64,000 nucleotides of DNA from Bryoerythrophyllum caledonicum (GCA_963971425.1 OZ020514.1:41763158-41827157); one strand, 5' to 3'. Positions 21,020 to 33,512 are shown, counted from the stretch's first letter. Program-made: numbers and translations. The notes: generated by a model from the letters alone, not told the origin.

Positions 21020-21545
21020 CTTGCGTCATCGTGATTGTGAAACTATGATGGAAGTAGAAGGACGTTCTTTAGCAAATTGAGCATGTGCTTAATCGAGCTA
21101 TCGTCAATGACAAGCGTATTTGCCAAAGAATATTCACGACCCAACCTATTGAAGAGATGGTTTGATAACGTCTTCAAGAAGATGTCCTTTTGAGTGGCAA
21201 ATTCCTTCATGTAGATTGTTCTAGTACCGACTCTACGCTCGGAAATCCTATCGCAATTCTCCTGATCAAAGATACTTAGGGGGTACGGAGGACAATATTG
21301 AAAAACGATGTTTACATATCTACGAGGTTGAATATGTCATCACTGAACTCCAGATCGTGATGATGGCAAACTTAGACAACTTTGTGAGGAACTCAGCACA
21401 ATTTGGGCGCACTTGAACTTGTTTAGAGCGTACTTTTGTCAACAGCGTAGCAAAGTGTTTAGACATATCAAGGTTCTTGAATCCTTTGGCCTGCCACGCA
21501 GGCTCACACGTGCAAAGAATCCCATTTAGATCAAGCACAATATTT
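21020..21545 (-). pseudogene. FCP1/NIF-type HAD phosphatase domain, copy 1
   Basis: The reading IVLDLNGILC at about 21517-21545 matches HAD motif I of FCP1-like (NLI-interacting factor) phosphatases in a DLNG variant. VRPNCAEFLTKL and ITIWSSVM follow (motif II region). After a frameshift near 21320, LSIFDQENC, KDIFLKTLSN and TLVIDDSSIKHMLN (21089-21118; motif IV) follow. These enzymes remove phosphate from Ser in proteins such as the RNA polymerase II tail. In this copy the Asp pair of motif IV is intact, but there is a frameshift and a TAG where copy 2 has Trp. A stop also precedes motif I. Confidence 0.65.
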
Positions 21546-21779
21546 CACTGCCTGCCATGGGAATTTGATAGGACTCTAGGTATTTCTTCTAGATTATTGG
21601 GACCACTTATTGATGCCTCGCAGACTCGATTGAAAAATGCCAAGAAAACAAACAATATTATTACAGATTCATTAATAACGATAGTTCAACAGAACATAGG
21701 ATGGAATGAGCAAAACAGTGGTGGGGGCATCGAGGGGAGGTGGAGTGTAAAAAGTGTTAGAAAAATACCTCAAGAAAGT

Positions 21780-22020
21780 CATCGTCTTGCAGGAATTTGT
21801 TTGAGACCCCCATCGATCCCAACAAACCCTACATGTTGCCAAGGGGATCCAAGTGTCCCCCAACCATTTTGGAGCCCGGCTCCAAGACAAGAAAAGGTGG
21901 CTCTGAGATAGCAGAATCATGAATGACCTCTACTACGAGTATGATCGAAGCTTCGACGACCTCTTCTACAATTGGAATTGTAGTTAGGACGACCTCTTCT
22001 ATGACTAGGTGAGCGATCAC
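21780..22020 (-). pseudogene. HAD-type gene copy 1: N-terminal exon
   Basis: A frame from 22020 reads IEEVVLTTIPIVEEVVEAS, then LDPLGNM, stop, GLLGSMGVSNKFLQDDDFLE. It is acidic and hydrophobic and ends near a possible donor GAG|GTATTT. It lies upstream of the phosphatase motifs on the same strand. No copy is seen near 47 kb, so the assignment rests on position only. Confidence 0.35.
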
Positions 22021-22240
22021 GTCATGTCCAAAACTTTAATCAGGAAAGTTCAACAATTTCAAACTATGAGCTAATAGACACATAGGACACTGATACAAGG
22101 CAGATTTGTCAGATGTCAAGAAGTTTGGTTTTACTCGAGTTGAAGTGCTGAGGAAGCACTATAACATTTAAAAAAAAAGGGTGTACAAAATAAGACATCT
22201 TCAAAATGTTTTGTCTATATACAATCGGAACTACATCACA

Positions 22241-23342
22241 CTAACTTGACGATGAGCTTGGGACATCTTCGATAGATAAGGACCGAGCGGGCGACTTTGG
22301 AGGAGAAGAGGGGGAATTTGATGTGGATGGAGGAACAAGAAGTGATTGAGGCGTGATAGAGAAGGGCGAGGAACCAACGGGCTACAGCAGAAGAGAATCG
22401 TGGAGCTAAGTTCCACTCCCTTCTTCCGCGAAGAGGGGAGGCTGGGAGATCGCAACATTTACCGCAGGTGGTGTCGTGGCGACAATAGGCAACTTAGCGG
22501 CCATGAATCTCTCGAGCATGAGCATCATGTTGGCATGTCTCTACTTTTGGTCCCTCTTCACCTCTTCATCACGCCTCTCATGTAGGTTTCTCAGCTTGTG
22601 GCCACGCTGTGCTAACTGTTGCTCCATCAACCTCCGCTAGATGGCCTCCTCTTCAAGCTTCTTTTCAAGGGTGATTAAATTACTGTCATCTTGGGGATGC
22701 TTTCCAATGCTAACGAAGAGTAACCACTTGCGCTAGCGACCTTCCTCCTCTTAGATACAAGCCGAGCGGATGATCCGCCCAAGGTAAGAGGTGAATGAGG
22801 CTTGACCAAAATATCCAGCAAATCCAACTCTTGAAAGTCAAGTTCTTGAGGGGACAACCGCTGCCGCAAGGTACCGATTGTGTCCCTTGCTTCAAATTGA
22901 GTGTCACATTGAAATTCCGGGGGAGTGGCGTCATCGAAGTTGTTATGGGATTCGTCGTCCACATTGACCGTGCTGGAGCTTGGTCACACTCCAAAGGGGC
23001 TTCGGTCCACATCTTCCTCTTCATCGACGATGTGATCACTCAATTTTTCCTTCCCCTTGGCAACGACCTTGCCAAGATGCGAAAAGATCTTCTCGTTGAC
23101 GTGATATCCGCCAAAGACAAAATCGGCCATGTCTAGCATCAAAGCCATCTCTGCGACTTTGTCAAAGTCCGTCTCATCAGAATTGTGCCAGACGCATAAT
23201 GCCTCCAGATCTAACATCTGCATACGAATGGATTTGGACCGGTTGGACTTAACGTCAAGTCGAGCTAAAGTGAGGATGAAGGCATACAAATACCGCACGA
23301 CAATAATTGAAAATTCAAGGGATACAATGCGATTGTTGACTG
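22241..23342 (-). pseudogene. gene 1 (left copy): C-terminal exon
   Basis: The exon starts after TATAG at 23343. It reads VSLEFSIIVVRYLYAFILTL, then MLDLEALCVWHNSDETDFDK and FSHLGKVVAKGKEKLSDHIV. After a TGA at 22984 it continues in phase with an acidic linker, and a frameshift near 22680 leads to a helical Arg/Glu-rich segment (RRLMEQQLAQRGHKLRN). It ends in a Ser/Pro-rich tail at TAG 22241. Four or more in-frame stops show decay. The TGA at 22984 could come from CGA. The C-terminal half looks disordered and charged. The protein family is not known to me. Confidence 0.5.
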
Positions 23343-23506
23343 CTATACAAAAAGCATATATGAGTAAGCCGACACTTTAGCTCGAGTTGAGCTAAAGTAA
23401 TACTCTATGCATAGCAAAAGAAGGTACTCTAAAAAATAGTCCATGCAAGAGTCATAAAGAAATCTACAATTTAGCTCAACTCGAGCTAAAGTGCAGGTGG
23501 ACTTAC
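23343..23506 (-). other. 164-bp intron of gene 1 bracketed by two palindromes
   Basis: The donor GTG|GTAAGT lies at 23501-23506 and the acceptor TTTTTGTATAG at 23343-23353. Palindromes at 23467-23493 and 23373-23398 lie about 13 nt inside the donor and 29 nt inside the acceptor. Coding character ends and resumes exactly at these borders. Confidence 0.65.
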
Positions 23507-24853
23507 CACGTTGGCAATAAGTAATTTTGTCGTGCCGACCAGTTGGACAAAGACCTCCCCTCTCTTACAGATGAGTTTGAGGACCTTGATGAAGAACTCC
23601 ATCCTCAACTCGTTCATGTTCATCAAGTACGCAAGCTCATTGTGTTTGCAAAGCTTCGTCTACGACACATGCTCCGGAGCTTTGTAGTTCTTTCTCACAG
23701 CTGGAATTTGTGTGAGCCCTTTCTTGAAGAGGAAGAAGAGGCAAATAGGGTCCGCATCAAGGTTGTTCTTTGCGGAGTATCCTCTCAAGGGCTCGTTGTC
23801 GAAGAGAATGTACGTTGACTGTAGCACATCGTACAGATGGGACAAAGACAAGCCCATTGCAAATGCCTCCACTTGAAGAAGAGAGTACGCATCTCCGCAA
23901 ATGAAGAGCCAAGCTTGAAGGTCACTGGGGGGGGTGACCTTTGGATGCAAACATCGTCATGAACTCATCAAAGAACATCTTCTCTAAAGACGACTTGGCC
24001 TTCCTAGAGAATCCAAGAATGTTCCAGAAGTTGATGATCCCGAGATGCACGTTACAGCCTTGATTGCACCAGGAATCACAGGGCCACGTCTCAAGAAAAT
24101 TTGTCTGTGCCTTGTACGAATAAAAGTACAAGGCTCCCTGCGGTGGAACGAACTGCAACCAATTTTTGAAGAAGACTTTAAAGAATTCCTTTGCAAACGG
24201 AGAGAGATCCTCACATTTGTAGTTGCAAAACTGGATCTGCCTTGTGTTGGCGTAGTACAAATCCGATGGACCTCAATCCATGAAGACATGCTTAGAAGCC
24301 TTGCTAACATTGTAGTTCTTCTTAAGTTTCTTCTAGTTAGACCAATTGTATGCTCTAGCGCTGTTAAATAGGCCCAACTCCAGCTTAATGATGTGAAGCT
24401 CCATTCGAGCGACTTCCTTCCTCTTCCTCCGATTGACCCAGTCCCGGGCAGCATAGCAATCTCCGAGCACAAATACTGGCTATTTTACAACCACCTTAGA
24501 GTAAGGCAGCATCTGCGATGGCTCTGATTGATTGAGTATGTCTCTACATATTTTTGCGTGACCAGCCTCGGCATCCCATCCCTCATCGGGACCCAAGACT
24601 TTGCTTCCTTGAACTTAGTCATCGGCGTCAATTTGGAATTGACGTCGATGAGGTCGTTGTGCGCCGTCAAAGAGATGACCTCCTACCACAGCTTGAAGGT
24701 ATCCTCCAATGTAGTGATGATCTTCAACTTGTTCGTCAGCGTGAGCCCCTTAGCCTTTCCGGCTTTTTTGAGCTCTGGTTGATTCATTGCAACGTTGATC
24801 AAGGCAAACCATTCACAAACAGGGTTTAGAAATGGCTGTACATAACAAAAACA
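23507..24853 (-). pseudogene. gene 1 (left copy): central region
   Basis: After an acceptor TTATGTACAG near 24843 the frame reads NPVCEWFALINVAMNQPELK. A frameshift follows near 24535, then VFVLGDCYAARDWVNRRKRK, ARMELHIIKLELGLFNSA, VFMD-stop-GPSDLYYANTRQ and CEDLSPFAKEFFKVFFKNWL. Next come GALYFYSYKAQTNFLETWPC and HLGIINFWNILGF. A G8 run (23927-23934) causes a frameshift before AWLFICGDAYSLLQVEAFAM, ILFDNEPLRGYSAKNN and NELAYLMNMNELRMEFFIKV. MD-x-GPSDLYY and CGDAYSLLQVEAFAMG could be the two halves of a SAM-dependent methyltransferase fold, but no textbook motif is clear. The family is unknown to me. Confidence 0.5.
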
Positions 24854-25059
24854 CGGTTGAATAAGTTGATCATTATAGTATACTGAGTATCAAATCAATA
24901 AAAATCCAATAATTAAAATTTAGCTCGAGTCGAGCTAGCCTGCAACCGAAAAATATACAATGAAAACGATTCGAATCCGTATACAACACTATACAGATAC
25001 GACACATACTTGCACGTTACCTTAAGTCAAGCTAAAGTGCTCGAGCTTGATTTGAAAAT

Positions 25060-25640
25060 CTTATTTCGTACTTCTTGTCAATCACAGACTCCAATGTTGT
25101 TCTTCACCGTGATATGTGTGACCCTATAACGCCCGCTACAGGGTACTTCAGCATTAGTCTCACAGCGTAAATCCACAAAGCGCAAGCGCCGAGGACATTA
25201 GTTGCCTACGTAGACTTGAACTCAACCAAGCAATTTACGGGATAATAATACGCATAAATCTTTCTAAGCTTCTCCGGATCTAGCGTTCGTACAATGAAAC
25301 ACTGCCACATTTGGAAGTGCTTCCTGATTTGCTCAGGGACGTTGCCGTCTATCATCGCCTTTGATACTGCAACGCTATGTTGGCTGTTGATGATATAAAA
25401 GAGACAATCACCAATCTCCTCAACCTTTGATGGCATCTCATCAAGCTTTGACATGACGCATAGAGTATGCTTCTACGACTTGTCGGGCATTTCGATAAAA
25501 TAATGCATCAATTCTTTCATGCCTCTAGGTTCAAATGCATGGATTGTCAACTTTGGGGGTGCATTAAAGAGCCTCATGACGTCGAGCTCAACCGTCTTCT
25601 TTGTGCTTTCGTAGACAAAGCAGCCCTGACACTCCATCTA
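25060..25640 (-). pseudogene. gene 1 (left copy): possible ParB-like region
   Basis: Reading on from the N-terminal exon in the same phase gives MECQGCFVYESTKKTVELD, RLFNAPPKLTIHAFEPRGM, a TAG, and EIGDCLFYIINSQHSVAVSK. Then come RKHFQMWQCFIVRTLDPEKL, another TAG and ATNVLGACALWIYAVRLMLK. The YIINSQHSVAVSKAM block resembles the nucleotide-binding G-x-H/Q-x-R-type signature of ParB/sulfiredoxin-fold domains (usually DGQHR or similar). This is inference from one motif. An intron with palindromes at 25021 and 24917 follows. Confidence 0.4.
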
Positions 25641-26535
25641 GAATTTTTGGTATATTTCTTGAACGTTGTTGTAGTCAACTGTCTCTCCATACCCAAGCGC
25701 AGGAGGGAGCTCTCAGAGTGCGGAGGCCATGGAATTGGCCAACTCCTCGTCCGAGACAAGCATCGTCTTCTTTCTCAATGAGCTCTCCGACTTCTTGGTA
25801 GCAGAGCGCTTCTTGATAGGGGAAGCGGAGAGCGTGTTGCGTAGGGTGCTTCTACTTGTTCGTGCGCCTGATAATTGAACCGGTACCAAAGCTTGACTCA
25901 ACTCCTGGCTACTGGTCCCGGCCCCTGAAACTATAGAAACCAATGAAGGGCGCCTATCTCCAATTGTCTTTTCCTTCTCAAGAGCGGCAAAAGTATTTAT
26001 TCTGGATAGAATAACGCGGAGTTTATTCACTACAGCCTTTGCCTTTAGCAGCTGACCACTACTAGTCTCTCATTTCTTGAGTGAGATTTTGTGGTCGATC
26101 TAGGCCACTACTTCATCAAATTTAGACCCCCTAAGTGTATCGACAGAATCCTCGATAGAGAATGGAGATAGAATATTGTTCACTACAATAGTAAACATAT
26201 ATGGCTCTACGGACTCAGTGGTTGTCACTCAGGACAACTTAACGTGGTCGTTATCTTCGTGAACCACATCCGTAATTTTGATATTTTAGTTTATGTGCTG
26301 CGGGTCTGAGACATCAGTAGTATAGATCTGACCAAACACAAGATTATCCGTCCAAGGGGCTCAAAGAAGCGTCCACTTCGACGTCTTTGTTGGATCCTTG
26401 AGCCCCGAGCAATTCAAGTGGTTTTTGTCGTCTCCATTGTCATCATCTAGGTCAACTAGCTATAGAGGGAAGAAGTGTTGAGGCTAAGTCACAATCGTGT
26501 CCCTCTCATTTGTGCACCCATACAAAAAACGAGCA
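25641..26535 (-). pseudogene. gene 1 (left copy): N-terminal region
   Basis: The frame is preserved at protein level against 56910-57800 (plus). It shows DDDNGDD, HLNC-GLKDPTKTSKW, NLVFGQ, VEPYMFTIVVNNILSPFSIE, DTLRGSKFDEVVA, INTFAALEKEKTIGDRRP and a Ser/Arg-rich linker. Stops fall at different places in the two copies: here TGA or TAG in positions where the other copy has Trp or Gln, and the reverse. Both copies share one stop just before the DDDNGDD region, so decay began before the duplication or that site is non-coding. No known domain. Confidence 0.5.
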
Positions 26536-26587
26536 CAAGCATCAGATCTCTAAATTGATAATCCAAATATGCTGGAGAATGTACCCT

Positions 26588-27441
26588 TACACTCGAGTCG
26601 AGCTAAAGTGTATCAACTAAATCCGTATTTTCAAATTTATTATAGAACTACTTGAAGCGTGCAAAGAGCGGCTTTCGAGAGAAAGAGCACAAGATTAGCA
26701 ATCTGTGCCTAGGCTTGGAAAGGATTTCACCTAGAGATCGGATGAGGACCTTTGAAAAATTGGGTGCAACTAAGTTATCAAGTGCTCTTTAGCTCGACTT
26801 GAGCTAAAGTGCATCTAACATAACCGTTTTTTTTCAAGAATTCAATTGAGAACAAAAGAGCTACCTTCGAGCAAAAGAACACCAAATAAGATGACGTTGA
26901 GTAGTTTTGGAAACGACCGTAGGTGCAGTGCAAGTGAGGACCCCCGCAAAATTTCTTAGCGATATCTAATAGTGTACACTTTAATGGTCATATTCATTAT
27001 TTTTAGACAATTCCAGAGTTTTGAGACTTTTTGCCTATAATTTCAACACCTATTTTGAGGTAATTCATGCATTTTATTGACTTTCTAATTATAGATTATC
27101 CTCGAGTCAAGGATAAACTTTCCAATTATAATAAAAAATTCAATTAAAAATTTAATATTAATCGAGAAATCAATTACAAATGTAAGATCAGCATTAAATT
27201 GAGATTGTGAAAAGTCTCAATATATCAGATATGGCGTTTTTAGCTCAAGTCTAGATAAAGCGAGGTAAATTGTTGAGCGTATGATGCCTTTTAAACAATG
27301 TTTTTGACCTGATTTATTTTCAAGTCGAGACGGGTGTAAATTTTTATTCAAGGAGTAGTATCCACACTTTGGCTCCAGTTGAGCTAAAGTGTGCCAATTG
27401 CAAGAGCTTTGCCTATACTTTAGCTCGTATCGAGCTAAAGT
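26588..27441. repeat. palindrome cluster upstream of gene 1 (left copy)
   Basis: Five imperfect palindromes lie at 26588-26610, 26785-26811, 27237-27260, 27363-27393 and 27417-27441. The last is a perfect 25-mer with 11-bp arms ACTTTAGCTCG and CGAGCTAAAGT around TAT. The five correspond in order to those at 56823, 56623, 56425, 56290 and 56244 in the right arm. Confidence 0.85.
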
Positions 27442-30400
27442 GTAGCCAATAAAATTTTGTGTCAATTTTTCATTTGTCAAAATTGAGTTCGGAGTGAAGG
27501 TTTCGGGGTTTAGGTTTTAGGTGTCGGGTTTGGAGTTTTACCGTTCAGCCATTTTTGAACACTATTCAGCACCATGATTCCAAATTATAACTAGCGTTGT
27601 GCAACAATAACCACATTCCAAATTGTTAGCAACAAAAATTACTCATGAACCATGTTACAAACTCAATCATCTAATCACGGAAATAAACAAAGACACTAAC
27701 AAACAATATTGACAAAACAAAACAAACAGAAATATGGAAGAGAAAAAATGACGAGAAAACGTGCAATAATATAAATGCTCATATGAAAAGAAGTGAATAA
27801 AAAAGCTTAAACAAAAAAGCATGCGTAGTAACCCATCAATAAGTTTACAGACTGTAATGCAGACTCTGATGGGAATAAATAAAGAATCACAGACTATGCA
27901 CACAAACGTATGTGCTCTCATACACACACATGTGCAGACACACACCTCTGCACACACATGTGGGTACAAACAGAAATGAACACACAAATACATATAAAAC
28001 ACAAAAATATATGCCGACATAGACAGGATTCCGTACACAAGAAAGCACATACAAATTCTAAAAAAATAATAAACACAAAATGGAAACAAGAGCATACATA
28101 AAAGCACTCACACAAACACATAGAAAAACTTCACAAGTGAATCAGTAGCTATGATTGCAAGAGTTTATCTTTCAATATCTATGTGTAGTACTAGAACCAA
28201 AATTTGCCGTCACCCTTACAAAAAACCGCAAATTCTCCTTTTCAACTCCTGATCTTCGATCCGCGCAACTACGCCAATCTCGTCACACCTCAACACACAA
28301 GTCTTGTCACTGTTGTGGAGAATCAAGAGAACACGCTACACGCACAACAAAAATCACAAATAACCTAAAACGTGACTCTCTGGGTCGAACGGAAGAAACG
28401 AAAAGGAAATTATCCTATAGTCGCGTCGGACTTGTATGCAACCCTACACCTAAGATTGCGGACTTCATACTCTAATGCCGTGAGCGAGTAGGAACCTTCG
28501 GCTCCTCTTCGAACCAATAATACCTAGATGATACTCTCGGGCTACCTCACGCTCCCACTAGTGTAGTTTTTCAAAATCCTGCGATACCATGGTGATACTC
28601 TCATGGACCAAATTAGTTTTTAGAAAAATAATTTGCTTTGATATTACAGAAATTGTATAGAAACCGGGTTCCTACAAATTTACAATAGATTTTAGGATTT
28701 CATCAAATTTATGATTTGAAGATTCTACAACTAACATCTCACTTTTTAAATTTATTGATATGAAAAACCACACAAGGGTAATTGAATATTTTCAGTAATG
28801 AAATAGATTTAGACCTTGAACTAATATTATTTTACATTTTATACAAGTATATTTTCCAAGGAAACAACTCACAAAATCATTTTCAAAATTATGTTCAAGT
28901 ATTGATAGCATAAAGAACAAATATTTATATTTTCAAGTAGAAAATAGACCCCCACGTTTCAATCGATTTTCATCCTTGTGAATTTTGAATCTTTGGAGTA
29001 ATAGATAATGAAGCTTCAAAGTTCATATTATTTCAAGTCTTACATTGACTCTAACCAGAGTTATTGTAATGGAAATGCTATAATTTAGTTTATTAAAATA
29101 TTTAAAAATAAATAAACTCATGTATCTTAACTACTTTAGAATTGAGATCATTGCGTTCATAATTGGTTTGATATTTCTTTACTATTAATATTTCTTAACT
29201 ACTTTAGAATTTGGGATCTTTGCGTTCATAGTTCTTTAATGAGAAAACACTTACATTAACACAACTTATAAAAAAGTAAGTGTTGTTAACACTAAATACT
29301 ATTTTTATCTTTATGAGTAATGAAAATTTGTAAAATATTTCAATTATAAATAATTGGTATCCAATTGGAGCACAAAGAATGATTAATAGTAAAGAAATAT
29401 CAAACCAAAATTAATCTTCTTATATTAAGTTTTATAAAAGAGAATGTTGAAGGTATTATATAAATCCACGCTTCGCTAGTTATTGCAATTGATTTGCAGT
29501 GGTTGTATTAATTTACACTTTCCTTTTTGCATTAGGTACGTTTACATAGATTTTTTAATTGCTCATTTACCATTTCTCATTTCTGTTTCCAATTCATGTG
29601 TAGCCCATTTGTTCTTGGACCAATTTTGCGGTTTTCCATGTGAATAAGTTTCACCATTACGGTTTATCAATAATTATTGATTGTAATAATTATTACACCT
29701 CGTACCTCATATACACATATAATTGATTTATAGCTCTTATATATTATAGTAGAATATATAATTTTAATCCACCATGCCTATGACTTTGTACCTATGTCCA
29801 TAAATCCTTTCATTGCCTTCTCGTTTAAACATAATTAGAATTATTCTGCACATAAAACAAATGCTATACTGTTGTTGAGACTTGTAAGGTTGTTATTGTG
29901 TTCTGCATATAGAAGCTAAAATCTCAATTGATCATTCAAACCAATAAATGAATAGGATACTCAATGTTTGTAAATAGACTTTTAGCCGTTGGAATTTTAT
30001 TATTATAACTAGCAGTTGGCGCTTGCTTTGCAACGCATCAGTTCAACCATGTTAATGTAGTTTTTAAATCACAATTTATTTTTTAAAAAGGTAATAACCA
30101 TCTACATAATATACAAATATGTCTTTCAATCCTATGCATGAATTTTGGTGATATAATAGACTAGAATAGAAGAAGAAAGAACAGGTTTTAGATTTTCTGC
30201 ATTTAAACTTGGAATTTCAAAAATGTTTTGAACGTCAAATGTGTAATCACGAGTTTCAAATTTGTTTTGGATGAGCACAAATTGCAACACACATATGCAA
30301 ATTTGACACACCTAAAAACCGAAGATCCTAAATTTCAAAAGTACACATTAAATCACACAACAATCAACCGCGCAGTCAACCAAGCAGTCAACCGCACAGG

Positions 30401-32100
30401 AACTACAATGATTATGATTTTAGTAGTATAATATAGTATTAAATGATATTAGTCTTTAAATTATTGCACAATTGCTATTTTAAAAAATGTATTATATAAA
30501 TTAAAGAAAGATATATTAACTGTGTCATATCATTGTATACCCAAGCATAAAAGTATTCACTCCAACTACCATTTAATTTCATACATATTAGATACTAGAT
30601 TATTTGTGCTATATAAATAACCCAAAATCCTTAAAATGTGGCTTTACAAAATAGTTACTATGAACAAAAGCATTGGTAGATGTAATAATATACATTGTAA
30701 AATGCTCAATACATATGATAATTATAATTTTTTTATAAACCACAATTAATGTTGCTACACAACATAATAAAATTCATAAAATCTAGATCGGTTACCAATT
30801 AGTAAATACACTATACAATTGCAAAGTAATATAACATATTTCACTGCAATTTGCAGTTGAACATTACAAACATGATCCCTATTCATATTGTAATACAAAA
30901 ATTGTGTGTAATTCCTCAGTATTTTAATTTACACATTTAAATACCTCCATCGTATTGTCCTGATCTTATTAATACCTTGTGAAAAAACATCAAAAGAGTG
31001 AACTCGTTACCATGGACACCAAATCCAATTTATAGCTGGAAGTCGCAAATCCTAAATTTGAAAATGGATGAGTAGGTCACTTCAAAATACTAAAATTCAA
31101 AAAATAAGAGACCCTATATTCTAAACCTATGACTACTATAAAACCCTCCATAACATTCAAACGATACATTTTTAGAATAAATTAAATACACCACTAGATT
31201 CATAATGCTCTAAAAGGGGAGGAGAAGGTTCTCTAAAAGTTCAAATTCCTCATAAATCAAAAACGTCAACTCAAATTTGGAAAGTCAGCAAAGTTAGATT
31301 TTATTACATATTTGGAATCACAACCATAAAAAATGGGAGGGAATGACACCTCAAAACTAAAAAGAGTATGACATATTAGTAGGGACACACATGTAACCCT
31401 AAACCAAAACCAAAACCAAAACCTAGCCTTACCATGAGTAGAACAACCTTATGATGTAGAATCATTTATAAGACCTATCATTTTTCGAGAATTTTGCTGG
31501 GAACGCTGATTGGCACATTTGTTCTAAAAGTAATTGTAGGATTTTTCCGCCGCAATGCTCAAATCCCACTATTTTTGGGACCTCCAATTATTCATTTTCC
31601 GCCCATTTCCGGACTCTACGCCTAGCAGGAAACGCTCAAGCGTGTGTCTCATAACTTGACGAACCTCGTTTCTTTACTCCTTTCCTTTCATGTGCGATTT
31701 TGTGTGTGTATGCACGCGACTGGTGGGAAGTTCACAAGAGGTTGAACTGCGCAAGGTTGGGCAGAGCAAGGTTCAGCTTAAGTTCAGGCTGACCACGGGG
31801 CATGCTTTAAGAGAAATTTCAACATTTCCGTGATCAAACACGTACATGAAATTTAGTTCTCATAATCTTGTATGTTTTGTGAATTTGCTCAATAGAGTTT
31901 GACTTCATGCGTCTGTGCAAAATTTCTTTGTGTAGTAGTGTTTCACTAGTGTAGTAGTAGTAACAGTTGCTCGATTTAGTTCTGCGAGGAACTCGTATCT
32001 TTTCTATCGTCCTGAACATTGGAAGGATGTTTAACAACCGTAAATGTTGCTGGGATTTCCGGACCTACAGTTAAGATCGAGCCGAGCCAAACTGTCAAGC
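27442..32100. other. AT-rich intergenic region between gene 1 and gene 2 (left copy)
   Basis: No convincing gene is seen. A (CA)n-like tract covers 27895-28110, which creates spurious frames such as 27667-28107. A 66-bp direct duplication (TCTTAACTACTTTAGAAT) occurs at 29126 and 29192. The homologous DNA in the right arm is 51.2-56.2 kb. Confidence 0.5.
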
Positions 32101-32253
32101 ATAGATATGCTAACGACTTAGCTTGATTCAAGCGAAACTGTTGGATTGGAGAATGCCAATTGATCTTGTATCAAATTTTGCTATTATTTATTTTATTGCT
32201 GATTGCTAAGCCCCAGTCGTCATACACTGTCACGTTCCATATTGCTAATATAG

Positions 32254-32399
32254 TTTAGCTCAAGTCAAGCTAAATTTTCAATTGAACAATTAGTTTGAGG
32301 GTATAACTTGGGACTTGGCCTTCTAAATTGTTTACTTTATTGCAGAAATAGTTTCATCAGGATAAAATCAATGTCACTTTAACTCAACTCAAGCTAAAT
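32254..32399. repeat. palindromes upstream of gene 2 (left copy)
   Basis: TTTAGCTCAAGTCAAGCTAAA (perfect around its central base) is at 32254-32274. A weaker copy is at 32375-32399, and a third, decayed one at 32117-32140. They correspond to 50997, 50865 and 51139 in the right arm. Confidence 0.75.
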
Positions 32400-32563
32400 C
32401 GTGTGGCTGAAAGTGATTTTGTATCATATCACGTTTTCCAGTCTTGTCTTATACCTTAGTTGTCATTGAGGTGAGATTTTCACTTCGTCTTCAACTATTT
32501 GGTTTTTCTTTTCCTCATACTATTTGTTCTGAAATATGTTTTTCCTTCCTCATATTGCAATCG

Positions 32564-33512
32564 AGGATGTCTTCTTTGGAGGAGGATGAAGTTCATGTTG
32601 ACACTCTCGTGAATCCAGATCTGCCAGTGTTTGAAGTCGTTCCTCGTTGCCTTTGGGTTAAGACTACCGTCGTGCTTCACAATACAAATAGCGTTCGCAT
32701 CGCAGAGGGGTTAGTTCGCAATTTAAGGTCAAGTGCAATTGTAGGTTCTTCAGGTCCCTTCCACAAATCAAAAGTATGGTCCAAGTGCCAAGTACATTTG
32801 TTGAGGAAGAAGCTCCTGTTGAATGAAGGTACTCACTCATTTAAAACTTGGCCTATTAAACAAGTCTACCTAAATGGGGTTAGTCTCTTGAATCACATTC
32901 TTAGAAACGTTTACTAAACGTGGATGCCTGAGCAAAATAGACCTTAACGTAGAAGCACCCAATCATACGACAATCGCCAAGAATATCCATCCTCTTGTTT
33001 CTAGGAGAAGTGAATTCCTCATGACGCTAGAGTCCATCAATGTTGTAGCCGCCAATAATTGTTGCAGCCAAAACTGTATCCAACACTATCCTAAGGCAAA
33101 AATTAAAGTTATGCGGACGCGCATGTACAATACAATGAGACTATCTTGCAGTTCAAAAATCATATCAAACTTGACGTTCATAGAGAGTTTCACAAAAACC
33201 TTGTAGGTAGGAAGGTTGTGACTCTAGAAGGGGTAGAAGTTCGCTCGTTTGCGTGCATGAAAACTATGGGAGTGAGTTCGAGTACTTTCTATTCCAATGC
33301 CAAGGACGTTGTTGCTGGGTACGGAGTGCAACGCCATGGCAACACTGGTTTGCGAAAGCCTAGAAGTCATATCATTGTAGCTACTGCTACGCTTAGGGCC
33401 ATTTTTGGTAGGCATGAGGACCACATGCCCCATAAGTCTTGTGTTCTCTCGTCTGGCAAAAAGGCTGTTGGAAAGGTCCTCCCTCCAAGTTTTAAGTAGA
33501 AAAATCAAATTC
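32564..33512 (+). pseudogene. gene 2 (left copy): truncated DUF7869-like protein
   Basis: After a leader with donor-like GAG|GTGAGA at 32470, the frame from ATG 32564 reads MSSLEEDEVHVDTLVNPDLP, RCLWVKTTVVLHN, TWPIKQVYLNGVSLLNHI and then a stop. After frameshifts it continues with NCCSQNCIQHYPKAKIKV, a HIKLDVHREFHKNLVGRKVV block and NTGLRKPRSHIIVATATL. The sequence is cut at 33512, where segment C begins. A TAG at 33498 stands where the right copy has TGG (Trp). It keeps an N-terminal stretch that the right copy lacks. See the right copy for the family argument. Confidence 0.6.

Larger units (their letters stand above)
25640..33512 (+). repeat. left arm of a 7.8-kb inverted duplication
   Basis: This arm matches 49967-57790 in reverse complement. 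Anchors, left to right, are: gene 1 exon 1; five palindromes at 26588-27441; a TTTAGGG-like tract at 27505; a CA-rich tract at 27895; TACCTAGATGATACTCTCGGG at 28530; GTACCTCATATACACATATA near 29700; three palindromes at 32117-32399; and gene 2. Divergence is considerable outside the coding parts. The right end meets segment C at AAATTC|GGCGG. Confidence 0.85.

Noticed and set aside
27667-28107. 147-residue Cys/Phe-rich minus-strand frame resembling a membrane protein
   Set aside because: It is a translation of the CA/TG-rich tract. The other arm has a similar tract but no conserved frame.
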